From NCBI GenBank assembly GCA_964035575.1, contig OZ037896.1, forward strand, positions 1,240,001 to 1,304,000: 64,000 nt of DNA, read 5' to 3'. Below the pieces are notes generated by a model, which did no database searches, had not been told where the DNA came from, and worked only from the letters and a program-made list of their open reading frames with translations. A program made the translations under genes and the position numbers. The first letter of the stretch is position 1; every line of letters begins with the position of its first letter. This stretch comes from Rhynchopus sp. YZ270_cl-10. Taxonomy: Eukaryota; Euglenozoa; Diplonemea; Diplonemida; Diplonemidae. Shown piece by piece: positions 22,771 to 33,810 of this stretch.

Positions 22771-24434
22771 TGCGCGAGGTTGCGCAGCGGTGGGAGAATG
22801 CTGTGGAAACGCCCGAAGACATTGAAACTTGTGCTAATTAAAAAAATAACATTTCCCTCCTCCCCCCAACACCTTTACGTTCTTCTGTGGCACACAAAAA
22901 AGACAAAAAAAAAAAATGCCACATAAAATTTCGGCAAGTGAGCAGAGTCTGAAACAACTCTGTGATAACCGGGCTGTTGGCCCTGCTACTCTTGCGTGAC
23001 GCCCCCCCCCCCCTCAACAAAGAAAAGCTCCCACCCCCATTTCACATTTTTCTCTCTCTCTCTTTTTTTTTTTTTAGTTTCCGCGATTCTATTTTTTTTT
23101 CCACCACATCCCTTTTCCCCTGGTGACTGCATCCGCAGAAGTGTTTGCATCTTCAATTTTACTCTTTTTTTTGTTTTGTTTTTAAACAAGGACCGGCAAA
23201 GATTTTCTTCCGTCCTGCAAACTAATAAAAAAAAATTCTCCTTTTCAAGAATACCAACGTGTCCCCACCCCCCCACCCATATGGGCTTTCATGTACGAAA
23301 GTCTTATTTGACAAAAGTGGTTGTTGCTGTCTTACGCTAGTTCTTGAGGAAGGTTACAGGGTTTCAAAAACAGCAACAAAAAGAAATATAATACGATGAG
23401 TTGGGGAGTTGGGGATCAGCTTTGGGTGTTCTACACGTTGAGAACCCCCTTCCCTTTTTTTTTTTCTTCCTTTTTCAATTTGTGCAACAAAAAACAGACA
23501 GTGGAGATTGCACAACTGTGGCAACACAACCGAGGCAACTACACTACCTCCAACAATTTATCAAAAAAAGGAAATAAGTAACAACAGAGCAGTTTGACCA
23601 TGTTGCAGGCCCTCATAACAGAGGGACACCATGTTTCCCATTTGCCAATTTTTCGCTAAGTTCCCCCCGTCTCCCTGAGCAAACGCCCTTTTTTTTTTGT
23701 CACTGGGGAGGCAAATAAGAGATATGGGAGCAATTACAAAGAAAAAGAGAAAAAAAAACCCCCAACCAATCTTGTTTACGGTGGCAATTAACAAAAAAAA
23801 GAAGAAAAAAAAATTGGAAAAAAAAAGAAGAAAAAAATGCACACCCAAAATTAGCATTTTCACAAAAACAAAAACAAAATAGGTGCAAAAAACACACGCT
23901 TTTAAAAAAAAAAAAAAACATAACAAAATGGGGTAAACGGGACCCCCAACAATAACAACAATAAAAAAAATGATTGCATTGTGCAGAAAACGTTAGTATT
24001 GCCACGCTCGCAAAAACTAAATATTAAATGAAAATAATAATAAAAAAAATGACCACAACGCACCCAAAACAAATAATACAACAGCCTAAACGCCTCAAGC
24101 GCGTCTCCCCCCTTTTTTCCTTTCCCCTTTTTCTCTCTGTCTCTCTCTCAGTGGCCACGTTTGGCACTGTTCTCCTTCCTTTATGTGTCTGTCTGTGGGG
24201 TCTGCCATCCTGCGTTCGAGCTCGATTAAGGTTGTGCAAGAGTTGCCCCTATTCACTTGCCACGTGCGAGGTGGCGAAAGTGTCTCCGGTGCCATCATCG
24301 TACTCTCTGTGACGTCAGTGGCGTCGTCGTCAAGCCGCACTCACATCCTACAACAGGTGTATCCCACCCCTGTTGCTCCATCCGAAACAAAACACATACC
24401 AGACCTACCCATTTTATTTTTATTCGTTGTCCCT
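22771..24434. other. Gene-poor DNA between helicase copy 2 and the CUE gene
   Basis: No gene is recognised. It contains A runs, T runs, C runs and one family C-like hairpin (23122-23165). The segment 24100-24430 is GC-richer and probably promoter and outron of the CUE gene. Confidence 0.5.
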
Positions 24435-24436
24435 AG
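24435..24436 (+). promoter_or_regulatory. Candidate SL trans-splice acceptor AG, CUE gene
   Basis: A T-rich tract (ATTTTATTTTTATTCG) followed by TTGTCCCTAG lies 44 bases before the ATG at 24481. This is a good trans-splice acceptor context. It is not proven. Confidence 0.5.
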
Positions 24437-24480
24437 TCCCCCCTTACTGCTGTACGAGCCTCCCTCACGTCGTGAGCAAC

Positions 24481-25200
24481 ATGCAAAGGGGGTCTGAGGA
24501 AATGGAGAGCCAGATGGTGATGATGTTTCCGAATGTGGATGAAGGCCTTGTGAAGGACACGTGCAGGGCGCTGGAGTACAACAGCGAACGCTGCATCGAG
24601 GCTCTGCTGGAGTTCGCAAGCGACAACCCAGGCTTTGGCGAAGTGGCACCCGCACAGCCATCTGCGCCGCCGCAGCAGCAGCAGCCGTCCCAGTACGACG
24701 ACTGGGGCAATAGCCAAGAGAGACTGCGAGAACGTGCCCTGCAGGAGCGCAGGGAGCAGGAGCAGCGCCAACACGCCGCCCACTCAGAGGAGGCTCTCCG
24801 CAACGGACGCCGGGTGCACGAGTTCGATCGTTTCTTTGGCAAGCCGCTCCTCTGCAGGGAGCGCGGAGCCATCAGCGCATTTGTTGTGTTCAGCCAGGAT
24901 GGCCGTGTGACCGGGTCAACGGCTTCTGTGGAGCAGCTGCCGATGGGGTCGTTTCGCTGTGAGAGGGATGTGATGCAATGGCGCGATATGAACGGAATGG
25001 AGCGGATGCTGCGTGTGGTGCAGAACACCCTGCGTGGCGAGACGGGTGAGACGTACGAGATTGCACCGCAGGAGCAGTTCCAGATGTTGTACAGCGAAGG
25101 TGCTGACAGGTTCAAAGTCATGTCAATGCTGCTGAGGACATCACCACCAACACAACAACAACAACAGCAATTGCAACAACAGCAGCAACAACAACAACAG

Positions 25201-25247
<47 letters not shown>

Positions 25248-26193
25248 GCAACAACAACAACAACAACAACAAGAACAACAACAGCAACAACCAGAAGTGC
25301 CAAGAACCCGTACACCACCTCCGCCACTTGCAAACAACAGACAGGCCTCATCTTCTGTCGCCTCAGAGGAGAAGGAAACGTTTGACACAAGGATCCACAT
25401 TTCATCTCCCAACCCACCCAGCGAGACAAGCAAGCGGAGCAAGACTAGCGAAGGTGGTTGGGGTATTGGTGCAGTGGCTAGCTGGTTAGTCGGCGGAAGC
25501 AATAAACACGAGAAACGCGAGAAACGCAACAGGGTTGACCCAGCCCCCCAACCTGCACAAGATTCTACCCCACCTGTGCAGGAGCAACCACAGGAGCAAC
25601 CCCAGGCACGTCAGCCCAAGCAAGAGAGCCACGCACCTGCAGCGCCACAAGTGACACAACCCCAACCCGCACAGCCCCAATTATCCCCTGCGCCGTCCAG
25701 AGAGCCCACACCCGAGGCTCGCCCCAGCCAAGACCAAGTAGAGAGCGACGAGAAGTATGCCGGTTTCCGTGATATGTTCGACGACAGCACGAAGAGCGCA
25801 GGAGGCCCTCAGCAGAACACCCATTTTGACACGGTGCTGTCCTCGTTCCTAGGTGGGCAGACCGGCCCTGTGCGCATCGAAGCAGGCACGCAGGGGGTTG
25901 AGGGGCTGCAAGACCCCAACCCCCTTCCGGAAGAGAAGGGTGCTGCGTTTGATGCACTGCTGACAAAGTACTTAACCGACCCCGACGCCCCGCGCCCGAG
26001 GGAGGAGCCCGCGCAACCGAGTGCAGGCAACACGTCTTCGCCTGCGCCTGCACCTATGCCCACATCAGGCGAACCCATGGAGATCGACGAGCCACATAAC
26101 ACCCCAGCTGTGCAGCCCACACCGGTCGTACAGGAACCAAAAAAATCATCTGGTAAACCTGACTTCGATGACCTGTTGAGCAAGTTCATGTGA
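24481..26193 (+). CDS. CUE-domain protein with polyglutamine tract and C-terminal F-D-x-L-L motifs
   Basis: The single open frame encodes 570 residues from the first ATG after the candidate acceptor; a start at 24502 is also possible. Residues about 10-50 form a CUE ubiquitin-binding domain, with the diagnostic MFP (15-17) and LL (42-43) motifs. A predicted globular segment (about 115-220) has no recognised family. Residues 226-271 are almost pure Gln (CAG/CAA). The rest is disordered and rich in Pro, Gln and Ser. The C-terminus carries repeated short motifs: MFDD near 430, FDTVLSSFL (449), FDALLTKYL (490) and, at the very end, FDDLLSKFM. These look like linear docking motifs. A ubiquitin-related adaptor is likely; the precise role is unknown. 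No intron is seen. Confidence 0.85.
25156..25290 (+). repeat. CAG/CAA repeat (polyglutamine) in the CUE gene
   Basis: About 45 codons of interspersed CAA and CAG encode glutamine. The mixing of the two codons suggests stabilising selection for glutamine or an old expansion. Confidence 0.9.
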
Positions 26194-26881
26194 TTTGCCG
26201 AGGAGACGTCGCTGGCGACAAACAAGGAATGCTTGCTTCATTTCCATCCCCCCCCCCTTTTTTTTTGCTAGCAGCATGGTTTCGCTCAACGCTATTTGAC
26301 CCCCACCCCCCCCACATACACACCCGTATTTTCCGTTCGTGATCGCGGATTTTTGCCTTGTGTCAGGGTTTGTAGGTTTTCCCGTGGGGGGTGGCAACAT
26401 TTTCAAAAAATAAAAAGAACAAAACGATGGGGAAGGGATTTGGGTGGGGGGTGGGGTTAGTTTAGTTTTTTTTCTCTCTTCTCTTTTTCCCTCTTTTCCC
26501 CCCCTTCAAAAACTAGGTTCTATTAGTGGGGTTCCCGGCGTCGCTCGCAGCCACATTGCTGCCGCATCCAATACTATAAAAAGATGTGTGTACGTACCCG
26601 TGCCCCATCTTACAATGTGTTTTCTTGCCCCCCCCTCTTTTTATCTGTTTTTATTTATGCTGACTGAACGTCCTGTGGGCAGGCCTCCAGTCGCGGCTAC
26701 CTCTTGCCTAGCTGCGCTGGCTAACTGGCCCTTTTCGCTTTTTCTTTTTCTTTTTTGACCCTCTCCGGGTTTCCGCTAGGATTTGCCCTCTCAAAACTGA
26801 TAAAAAATCCCCCCCTCCTCTTTCCGGTTTGAACGAGAGAAACGGGTGAAAGGTTTTTATTTTTTTTGAACCACCACTTAA
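26194..26881. other. Intergenic DNA downstream of the CUE gene
   Basis: No gene is seen. It contains C and T runs and one family B hairpin (26579-26620). The fourth hAT-like element begins at the right border. Confidence 0.5.
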
Positions 26882-27533
26882 CAGAGATGGAGATAGATTT
26901 GGGATTTTCAAAAAAGACCCGGTTTGACCCGGTCTGAGCTTTTTGGGGTCAAAAAAATTTTTTTCGCGCTGCGCGCGAAATGACACTGGCACGTGCGACC
27001 TGGTTGTTACACTTCTTTGGCGGGGAACTTGCGCAACAGCGTTTGTGCCTTGATGAAGGGGAGTAGGGTCCATGTTCCCCCTTTGTTCAGCACACCGAAC
27101 TTCGCGCACTCGGCAAAAGTGGATTTCTCGGCGGTCATGCCCCAAAGGTTCCTGGCGAAGCCACGGTACGCAACATTTCAAAAAAATTGCGCTTAAATTG
27201 TACATTTTGGGGTGGGTTGTAAGCTTGCGCCGCAGGCGCACGGTACGCTACTTTTATTATTTCGCCATGCTGTATGCTTCCTTTTGCTTCGGCGTTTGAC
27301 TAATTGAGTCGCGTTCTGGCTGTGACGGGGTCACTTTGTTCATGAGGCCATTTCTGGTCACTCTCAGAGGCTCGTGCGAGGTACCAAAAAAAATCGATTT
27401 TCTCCCAAAATTGGCAAATCCCATTTTTTTTTTTTTTTTCCAAACCGGGTTTTTCGCCAAAATCCCATTTTTTTTTTTTGACCCGGTTTTGAAACCGGGT
27501 CAGTAGACGCACCTCCACCCCTGCCACTAAATT
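26882..27533. mobile_element. Non-autonomous hAT-like DNA transposon (copy 4)
   Basis: The left end reads CAGAGATGGAGAT and the right end, read inward, CAGGGGTGGAGGT. They are flanked by CCACTTAA (26874-26881) and CCACTAAA (27534-27541), an 8-bp duplication with one mismatch. The 652-bp interior lacks a transposase and includes the AAGGTTCCTGGCGAAGCCAC ... CGCCGCAGGCGCACGGTACG block shared with copy 1, plus GACCCGG runs near both ends. Confidence 0.75.
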
Positions 27534-27541
27534 ACATACAT

Positions 27542-28945
27542 GTTGGTACGTAAAACGCTCAGTCTAAACGGCTGTTTTTGCTAAATTTTGGTCGTCGCGC
27601 GCTCTCCTCCCTGCAGCGGAGAGCACTGTAAAGCAAAGTTGCATGAAAAAAGGGGGGGGTTTTTTTTTGGGCCCGAAGTGCCATTTGTATTTCCGGAATC
27701 CGTCCGTTCTGTGGCGGGGCCAATTTTCGAAAATGAACCATTTCTCCAGCCAAGAATTGCTCTCCACGATGGGGTCACAATATGGGTTGAATTTCCTTCA
27801 GCTCACCACCCTCTTCATCTGCTTCGTCAGAATTTACGGGTCCACGATTAAGAATACGAGATCTCCAATCCAAGTTAGCCGAGGGACTTTTGTGACTCCA
27901 AAAAAAATTGGTCGGCTAGTGTGGCCCGCCGATCGATTTAAACCACTTTTGGGCGATTCTTGGGCATGTGTTTTTAGGTATTTTTTTTTTTTTTCAACTT
28001 TTTTGCCCTTTATTTGCATTTTTGGGATCCGCCCGTGCAGTGGTGGGGTCGATGTTGAAAAATGGACAATTTTTTTTGTTACACACACTACCTTGTGAGC
28101 GGAAAGTGTCACGTCGTTCACTCACCCAACCGTGCCCCGCAACACCACCACCCAACAGGTGATTTTTAGTGTGTGTGGAACGCATCAAACAACTACAAGC
28201 TACACTTTGTACACTGTACTACAAGAAAGGGGGTGAGGGAACGACAAGTGACACTTTACTACTTAAATTTTGGAAAAGATGAGCCCGGTCACTAATACGC
28301 CATTCTTACATCCACAACCGCTAAACGGGCCACACCATCGGCGGGAAAAGACCTAGCGGAAACCCTGCCTCTCTGGCTTTGTAGGTCGGGTTGGGGTGGT
28401 CCTCTCTAACATTGTACAGTTTCACAGTAATGTACCACCTCCACAGTTTGATTTGCTGATAACTGTTCTTTTTTTCCCCCAATTTCTTTTTCCCCTTTAG
28501 TGTGGTATCTTGCCCACTGCACGTCTTATTTTCCCCGAATCAGAACTCGACCCAGCAAGGAGGGTAAGTTTACTATGTGCATGAAAATTACTTGCTAAGG
28601 GAAAAAGTCTTATGCTCTGTACAGGTGTCATAGGACATAACATCACTAAAAATGAGCAAAAACTAGAGAGCAGTTCCTCTTATCTGCAGGATTGCTAAAG
28701 GACGACTCAGAGATTCTTTTCTCCCCCTCCCCCCTTTTTTCTCGATTTTGATGCTGGAAATAAGTAGCTATCACTTAGTAGTAATAGCGCTGGACCAAAC
28801 AGAGCTTTCCCTTGTTCCCTCAGTTCCAAAGAGCCCCCTCCCCACCCTTTCTTTGCAAATTCTAAAAAACCTTAGTTTTTGAGTTTTTACAAAAGAGATG
28901 TGCGCCACACCTACACACACACCCACCCACACACCTCCGGTTTGT
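27542..28945. other. Gene-poor DNA with inverted fragments of the hAT-associated stretch
   Basis: Fragments at 27655-27760 and 27985-28090 are reverse complements of the core found in the 261-bp repeat and in hAT-like copies 1-3, so this may be a decayed element of that group in the other orientation. No gene is recognised in 28100-28945. Confidence 0.45.
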
Positions 28946-28950
28946 GAAAA

Positions 28951-29235
28951 ATCGGTGCACAGGGGGCGTATCCGCGGAAAATCCGGTGCACACGGGGCGC
29001 CCAAAAACGGTGCACAGGGGGCGTCTTTGAACGGTGCACAGGGGGCGCCTAAAATCCGGTGCACACGGGGCGCCCCAAAAACGGTGCACAGGGGGCGTGT
29101 CAAAACGGTGCACATGGGGCGCCCGGCTATTAAATCACGGGTAAAACGCCCCCTGTGCACCGGATTTTTGGGCGCCCCCTGTGCACCGTTTTGGGGTGCG
29201 CCCCCTGTGCACCGGACGTGCCCCCTGTGCACCGG
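28951..29235. repeat. Array of ~33-bp GTGCACAGGGGGCG repeats, direct then inverted
   Basis: About seven units with the core GGTGCACAGGGGGCG run on the plus strand, followed after a spacer (about 29122-29147) by four inverted units (CGCCCCCTGTGCACC). The whole array can fold into a long imperfect hairpin. It directly precedes the AGCTCCTT array. Confidence 0.88.
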
Positions 29236-29242
29236 AGTGGCC

Positions 29243-31970
29243 AGCTCCTTAGCTCCTTCGCTCCTTAGCTCCTTAGCTCCTTAGCTCCTTAGCTCCTTAG
29301 CTCCTTAGCTCCTTAGCTCCTTAGCTCCTTAGCTCCTTAGCTCCTTAGCTCCTTAGCTCCTTAGCTCCTTAGCTCCTTAGCTCCTTAGCTCCTTAGCTCC
29401 TTAGCTCCTTAGCTCCTTAGCTCCTTAGCTCCTTAGCTCCTTAGCTCCTTAGCTCCTTAGCTCCTTAGCTCCTTAGCTCCTTAGCTCCTTAGCTCCTTAG
29501 CTCCTTAGCTCCTTAGCTCCTTAGCTCCTTAGCTCCTTAGCTCCTTAGCTCCTTAGCTCCTTAGCTCCTTAGCTCCTTAGCTCCTTAGCTCCTTAGCTCC
29601 TTAGCTCCTTAGCTCCTTAGCTCCTTAGCTCCTTAGCTCCTTAGCTCCTTAGCTCCTTAGCTCCTTAGCTCCTTAGCTCCTTAGCTCCTTAGCTCCTTAG
29701 CTCCTTAGCTCCTTAGCTCCTTAGCTCCTTAGCTCCTTAGCTCCTTAGCTCCTTAGCTCCTTAGCTCCTTAGCTCCTTAGCTCCTTAGCTCCTTAGCTCC
29801 TTAGCTCCTTAGCTCCTTAGCTCCTTAGCTCCTTAGCTCCTTAGCTCCTTAGCTCCTTAGCTCCTTAGCTCCTTAGCTCCTTAGCTCCTTAGCTCCTTAG
29901 CTCCTTAGCTCCTTAGCTCCTTAGCTCCTTAGCTCCTTAGCTCCTTAGCTCCTTAGCTCCTTAGCTCCTTAGCTCCTTAGCTCCTTAGCTCCTTAGCTCC
30001 TTAGCTCCTTAGCTCCTTAGCTCCTTAGCTCCTTAGCTCCTTAGCTCCTTAGCTCCTTAGCTCCTTAGCTCCTTAGCTCCTTAGCTCCTTAGCTCCTTAG
30101 CTCCTTAGCTCCTTAGCTCCTTAGCTCCTTAGCTCCTTAGCTCCTTAGCTCCTTAGCTCCTTAGCTCCTTAGCTCCTTAGCTCCTTAGCTCCTTAGCTCC
30201 TTAGCTCCTTAGCTCCTTAGCTCCTTAGCTCCTTAGCTCCTTAGCTCCTTAGCTCCTTAGCTCCTTAGCTCCTTAGCTCCTTAGCTCCTTAGCTCCTTAG
30301 CTCCTTAGCTCCTTAGCTCCTTAGCTCCTTAGCTCCTTAGCTCCTTAGCTCCTTAGCTCCTTAGCTCCTTAGCTCCTTAGCTCCTTAGCTCCTTAGCTCC
30401 TTAGCTCCTTAGCTCCTTAGCTCCTTAGCTCCTTAGCTCCTTAGCTCCTTAGCTCCTTAGCTCCTTAGCTCCTTAGCTCCTTAGCTCCTTAGCTCCTTAG
30501 CTCCTTAGCTCCTTAGCTCCTTAGCTCCTTAGCTCCTTAGCTCCTTAGCTCCTTAGCTCCTTAGCTCCTTAGCTCCTTAGCTCCTTAGCTCCTTAGCTCC
30601 TTAGCTCCTTAGCTCCTTAGCTCCTTAGCTCCTTAGCTCCTTAGCTCCTTAGCTCCTTAGCTCCTTAGCTCCTTAGCTCCTTAGCTCCTTAGCTCCTTAG
30701 CTCCTTAGCTCCTTAGCTCCTTAGCTCCTTAGCTCCTTAGCTCCTTAGCTCCTTAGCTCCTTAGCTCCTTAGCTCCTTAGCTCCTTAGCTCCTTAGCTCC
30801 TTAGCTCCTTAGCTCCTTAGCTCCTTAGCTCCTTAGCTCCTTAGCTCCTTAGCTCCTTAGCTCCTTAGCTCCTTAGCTCCTTAGCTCCTTAGCTCCTTAG
30901 CTCCTTAGCTCCTTAGCTCCTTAGCTCCTTAGCTCCTTAGCTCCTTAGCTCCTTAGCTCCTTAGCTCCTTAGCTCCTTAGCTCCTTAGCTCCTTAGCTCC
31001 TTAGCTCCTTAGCTCCTTAGCTCCTTAGCTCCTTAGCTCCTTAGCTCCTTAGCTCCTTAGCTCCTTAGCTCCTTAGCTCCTTAGCTCCTTAGCTCCTTAG
31101 CTCCTTAGCTCCTTAGCTCCTTAGCTCCTTAGCTCCTTAGCTCCTTAGCTCCTTAGCTCCTTAGCTCCTTAGCTCCTTAGCTCCTTAGCTCCTTAGCTCC
31201 TTAGCTCCTTAGCTCCTTAGCTCCTTAGCTCCTTAGCTCCTTAGCTCCTTAGCTCCTTAGCTCCTTAGCTCCTTAGCTCCTTAGCTCCTTAGCTCCTTAG
31301 CTCCTTAGCTCCTTAGCTCCTTAGCTCCTTAGCTCCTTAGCTCCTTAGCTCCTTAGCTCCTTAGCTCCTTAGCTCCTTAGCTCCTTAGCTCCTTAGCTCC
31401 TTAGCTCCTTAGCTCCTTAGCTCCTTAGCTCCTTAGCTCCTTAGCTCCTTAGCTCCTTAGCTCCTTAGCTCCTTAGCTCCTTAGCTCCTTAGCTCCTTAG
31501 CTCCTTAGCTCCTTAGCTCCTTAGCTCCTTAGCTCCTTAGCTCCTTAGCTCCTTAGCTCCTTAGCTCCTTAGCTCCTTAGCTCCTTAGCTCCTTAGCTCC
31601 TTAGCTCCTTAGCTCCTTAGCTCCTTAGCTCCTTAGCTCCTTAGCTCCTTAGCTCCTTAGCTCCTTAGCTCCTTAGCTCCTTAGCTCCTTAGCTCCTTAG
31701 CTCCTTAGCTCCTTAGCTCCTTAGCTCCTTAGCTCCTTAGCTCCTTAGCTCCTTAGCTCCTTAGCTCCTTAGCTCCTTAGCTCCTTAGCTCCTTAGCTCC
31801 TTAGCTCCTTAGCTCCTTAGCTCCTTAGCTCCTTAGCTCCTTAGCTCCTTAGCTCCTTAGCTCCTTAGCTCCTTAGCTCCTTAGCTCCTTAGCTCCTTAG
31901 CTCCTTAGCTCCTTAGCTCCTTAGCTCCTTAGCTCCTTAGCTCCTTAGCTCCTTAGCTCCTTAGCTCCTT
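29243..31970. repeat. Giant octamer array (AGCTCCTT)n, about 340 copies
   Basis: An almost perfectly homogeneous 8-bp repeat covers about 2.7 kb. The only visible variants are at the edges (CCTTCGCTCC near 29257 and TTTGCC at the right end). It contains no gene. Homogeneity indicates recent expansion; the true length may differ because such arrays are hard to assemble. Confidence 0.95.
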
Positions 31971-32090
31971 TGCCTGGTATGTATTGGGAAGAGTTCTGGA
32001 AGGTCATTTATGTCCTACTGTCTCGCCCTCTGTCTGTCTGTCTTTAGCTACTTCCTCTAGGCCTTTTATTCGATATTTTTATTTATTTAT

Positions 32091-32970
32091 TTTTTTTTTT
32101 TTTTTTTGGTGTTGTTCAACTTAGCCCTAGGCTCGCTTTTTTTATCTACATCCAGTGACAGAGGGGGTACTTACTAGTCAAGCGAGTATGTAAACAGCTA
32201 GATGTCCAGACAAGGGCACTTTACTATTGTACTGGCAAGACAGTGCCTGAAAACACAGTTAGTGGCACTAAAATAGAAAGCATGTGGGACAACTACAACC
32301 AACACTTCCCTGCAAATAAGCAAAAGGGTCGTATGTGAGTGCAATTGTTCCCAAAAGGAAAAGGGGAGGGGATGGGACGGGAGGGTTGCTCTGTCTACCG
32401 GTGTAGTTTTATTTTGCTTTGTCTTGGGGAGGGGAGGGGAGGAGAAGGAGGGGATTGAGTGAGCCGTTTCCTCTGTAACACACAAACAAATACAAAGGAA
32501 GTTCCATACTCTTTTTAGTAGTTTTCTTTTTGGTGAAAATTTTTGAGAACTTCTGTAAGTGTGACCTGACCCGACTGACTGACACCCAAAGGGGAAAGCA
32601 ACAATAACGGACAACAAAATCAACAAAATCAACAACAACAATGGTGGGTCTCGTGCTTACCTGTGGTGGTTTTGAAAAATGAAAAATTGAAATTGACCTT
32701 CACAAGGTAAAAATGAAAACTAAAGGAGTGAAAAAAGGAACTCAAAGGACAAGAGTTCTGTACAAACTCTACTCTACTGCACAATCTATAAAAGTGGCCC
32801 AATGGCTCCTGATGCCACTGGCCTGGCTCTTAGACAGGTCTTACTCCGAGACTGCCCTCTACCCTCAGAGCCTCGTCCAAGGGGTAAGGGCCGTCGCTGG
32901 GGTAGACCCGTCCTAGCCAGCAGCCAACCAAAAATATTAACAAAAGGAAGGGGAAAGGAAAGGGGGGGGG
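32091..32970 (-). mobile_element. 5'-truncated LINE-1-type copy (3' UTR only)
   Basis: A T run (32091-32107) followed by about 860 bases matches, on the minus strand, the 3' UTR of the complete LINE at 60600-61448 with only a few differences. No coding part is retained. This is the usual product of incomplete target-primed reverse transcription, and the T run is the poly(A) tail on the other strand. Confidence 0.9.
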
Positions 32971-33652
32971 CTAGGGGGGGTCATATCTATGTGAGAAAAT
33001 GACATTTTTCAAAAATGCCCGAAAACCCCACAAAAAGGGTAAAAACCAAGAAAATCCACCCCACAGGCCCAAAAAAATGTGGTGTGCCCCGCTTTCCACC
33101 CTTTTTGTGCCTCTCAGGTACCCAAATCGCGGTTTTTAAAAAATTGCCTACCAGTGGTACCTGAGGCAGGCTATTTGTGGGCAATTTGCAAAAACACCCT
33201 CCCACACCGGTTCCACACCGTTTTTTTGATGTTTTATGGGGCATGCGCCCCCACAGGTGCCCAGGACCACCCTGGAATCGGGTTTCTGCAACTTTCTGGG
33301 TGTTTGAAATAATATATGGGCGTTTTTAGGCCATTTTCAGGCTATTTTGGCCTATTTTGGCCTATTTTCACTGCCTGACCGGTGTTTCAGGTTTTATGAG
33401 GTTTGAGCCCCAACAGGTGTCACGAAACACCCTAGTAACGGTTCTGTGGGTCTCCTGTGGGGTTTTGGGGGTGAAATATACCCTTTGCTCTATGTTCTGG
33501 GCCATATTGGGGTGTTTTCTGTTTCATAGTCAACCTGAAGGGCAAACCAAGGGGGCACTCAGGTACCACATGTAGGCAATTTTTAAAAAACTGTGATTTG
33601 GGCCCCTGAGAGGCACAAAAAGGGTGGAAAATGGGGCACACCACATTTTTTT
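32971..33652. mobile_element. Left and central part of an element with ~180-bp inverted ends
   Basis: The arm 32990-33170 (GTGAGAAAATGACATTTTTC ... AATCCACCCCACAGGCCC ... CTCTCAGG) is the inverted complement of 33560-33652 continued by 36645-36755. The element was therefore split by the insertion of the 3-kb TIR element in its right arm. The centre (33170-33560) has no recognised gene. No target duplication was resolved. Confidence 0.7.
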
Positions 33653-33660
33653 GCACGGAT

Positions 33661-33810
33661 GCTGCCAGATCTGGCCAGATCTCCAGATCTGGGCCTCCCA
33701 GATCTGGCCAGATCTGGAAAATTTTTTTTTTTTTTTGAAAAAAAAAATTTTCCCAGACGTCCCAGATCTGGCCAGATCTGGCCAGATCTGGCCACATCTG
33801 GGAGATCTGG
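33661..33810. repeat. CCAGATCTGG palindrome array, left end of TIR element
   Basis: The decamer, which is its own reverse complement, recurs about ten times around an A/T-rich stretch. Corresponding arrays lie at 36440-36625 and 49040-49215. Confidence 0.85.

Noticed and set aside
28499-28570. TTTAGTGTGGTATCTTG resembling a U2 snRNA segment
   Set aside because: The similarity is limited to a short motif; the branch-site region and the rest of U2 are absent.
28771-29232. 153-codon minus-strand frame with repeated CAPF motifs
   Set aside because: It is a translation of the 33-bp GTGCACAGGGGGCG repeat array.
29243-31970. TTAGCTCC array considered as telomere repeat
   Set aside because: It is flanked on both sides by other DNA, contains no TTAGGG-type unit, and lies far from a sequence end.
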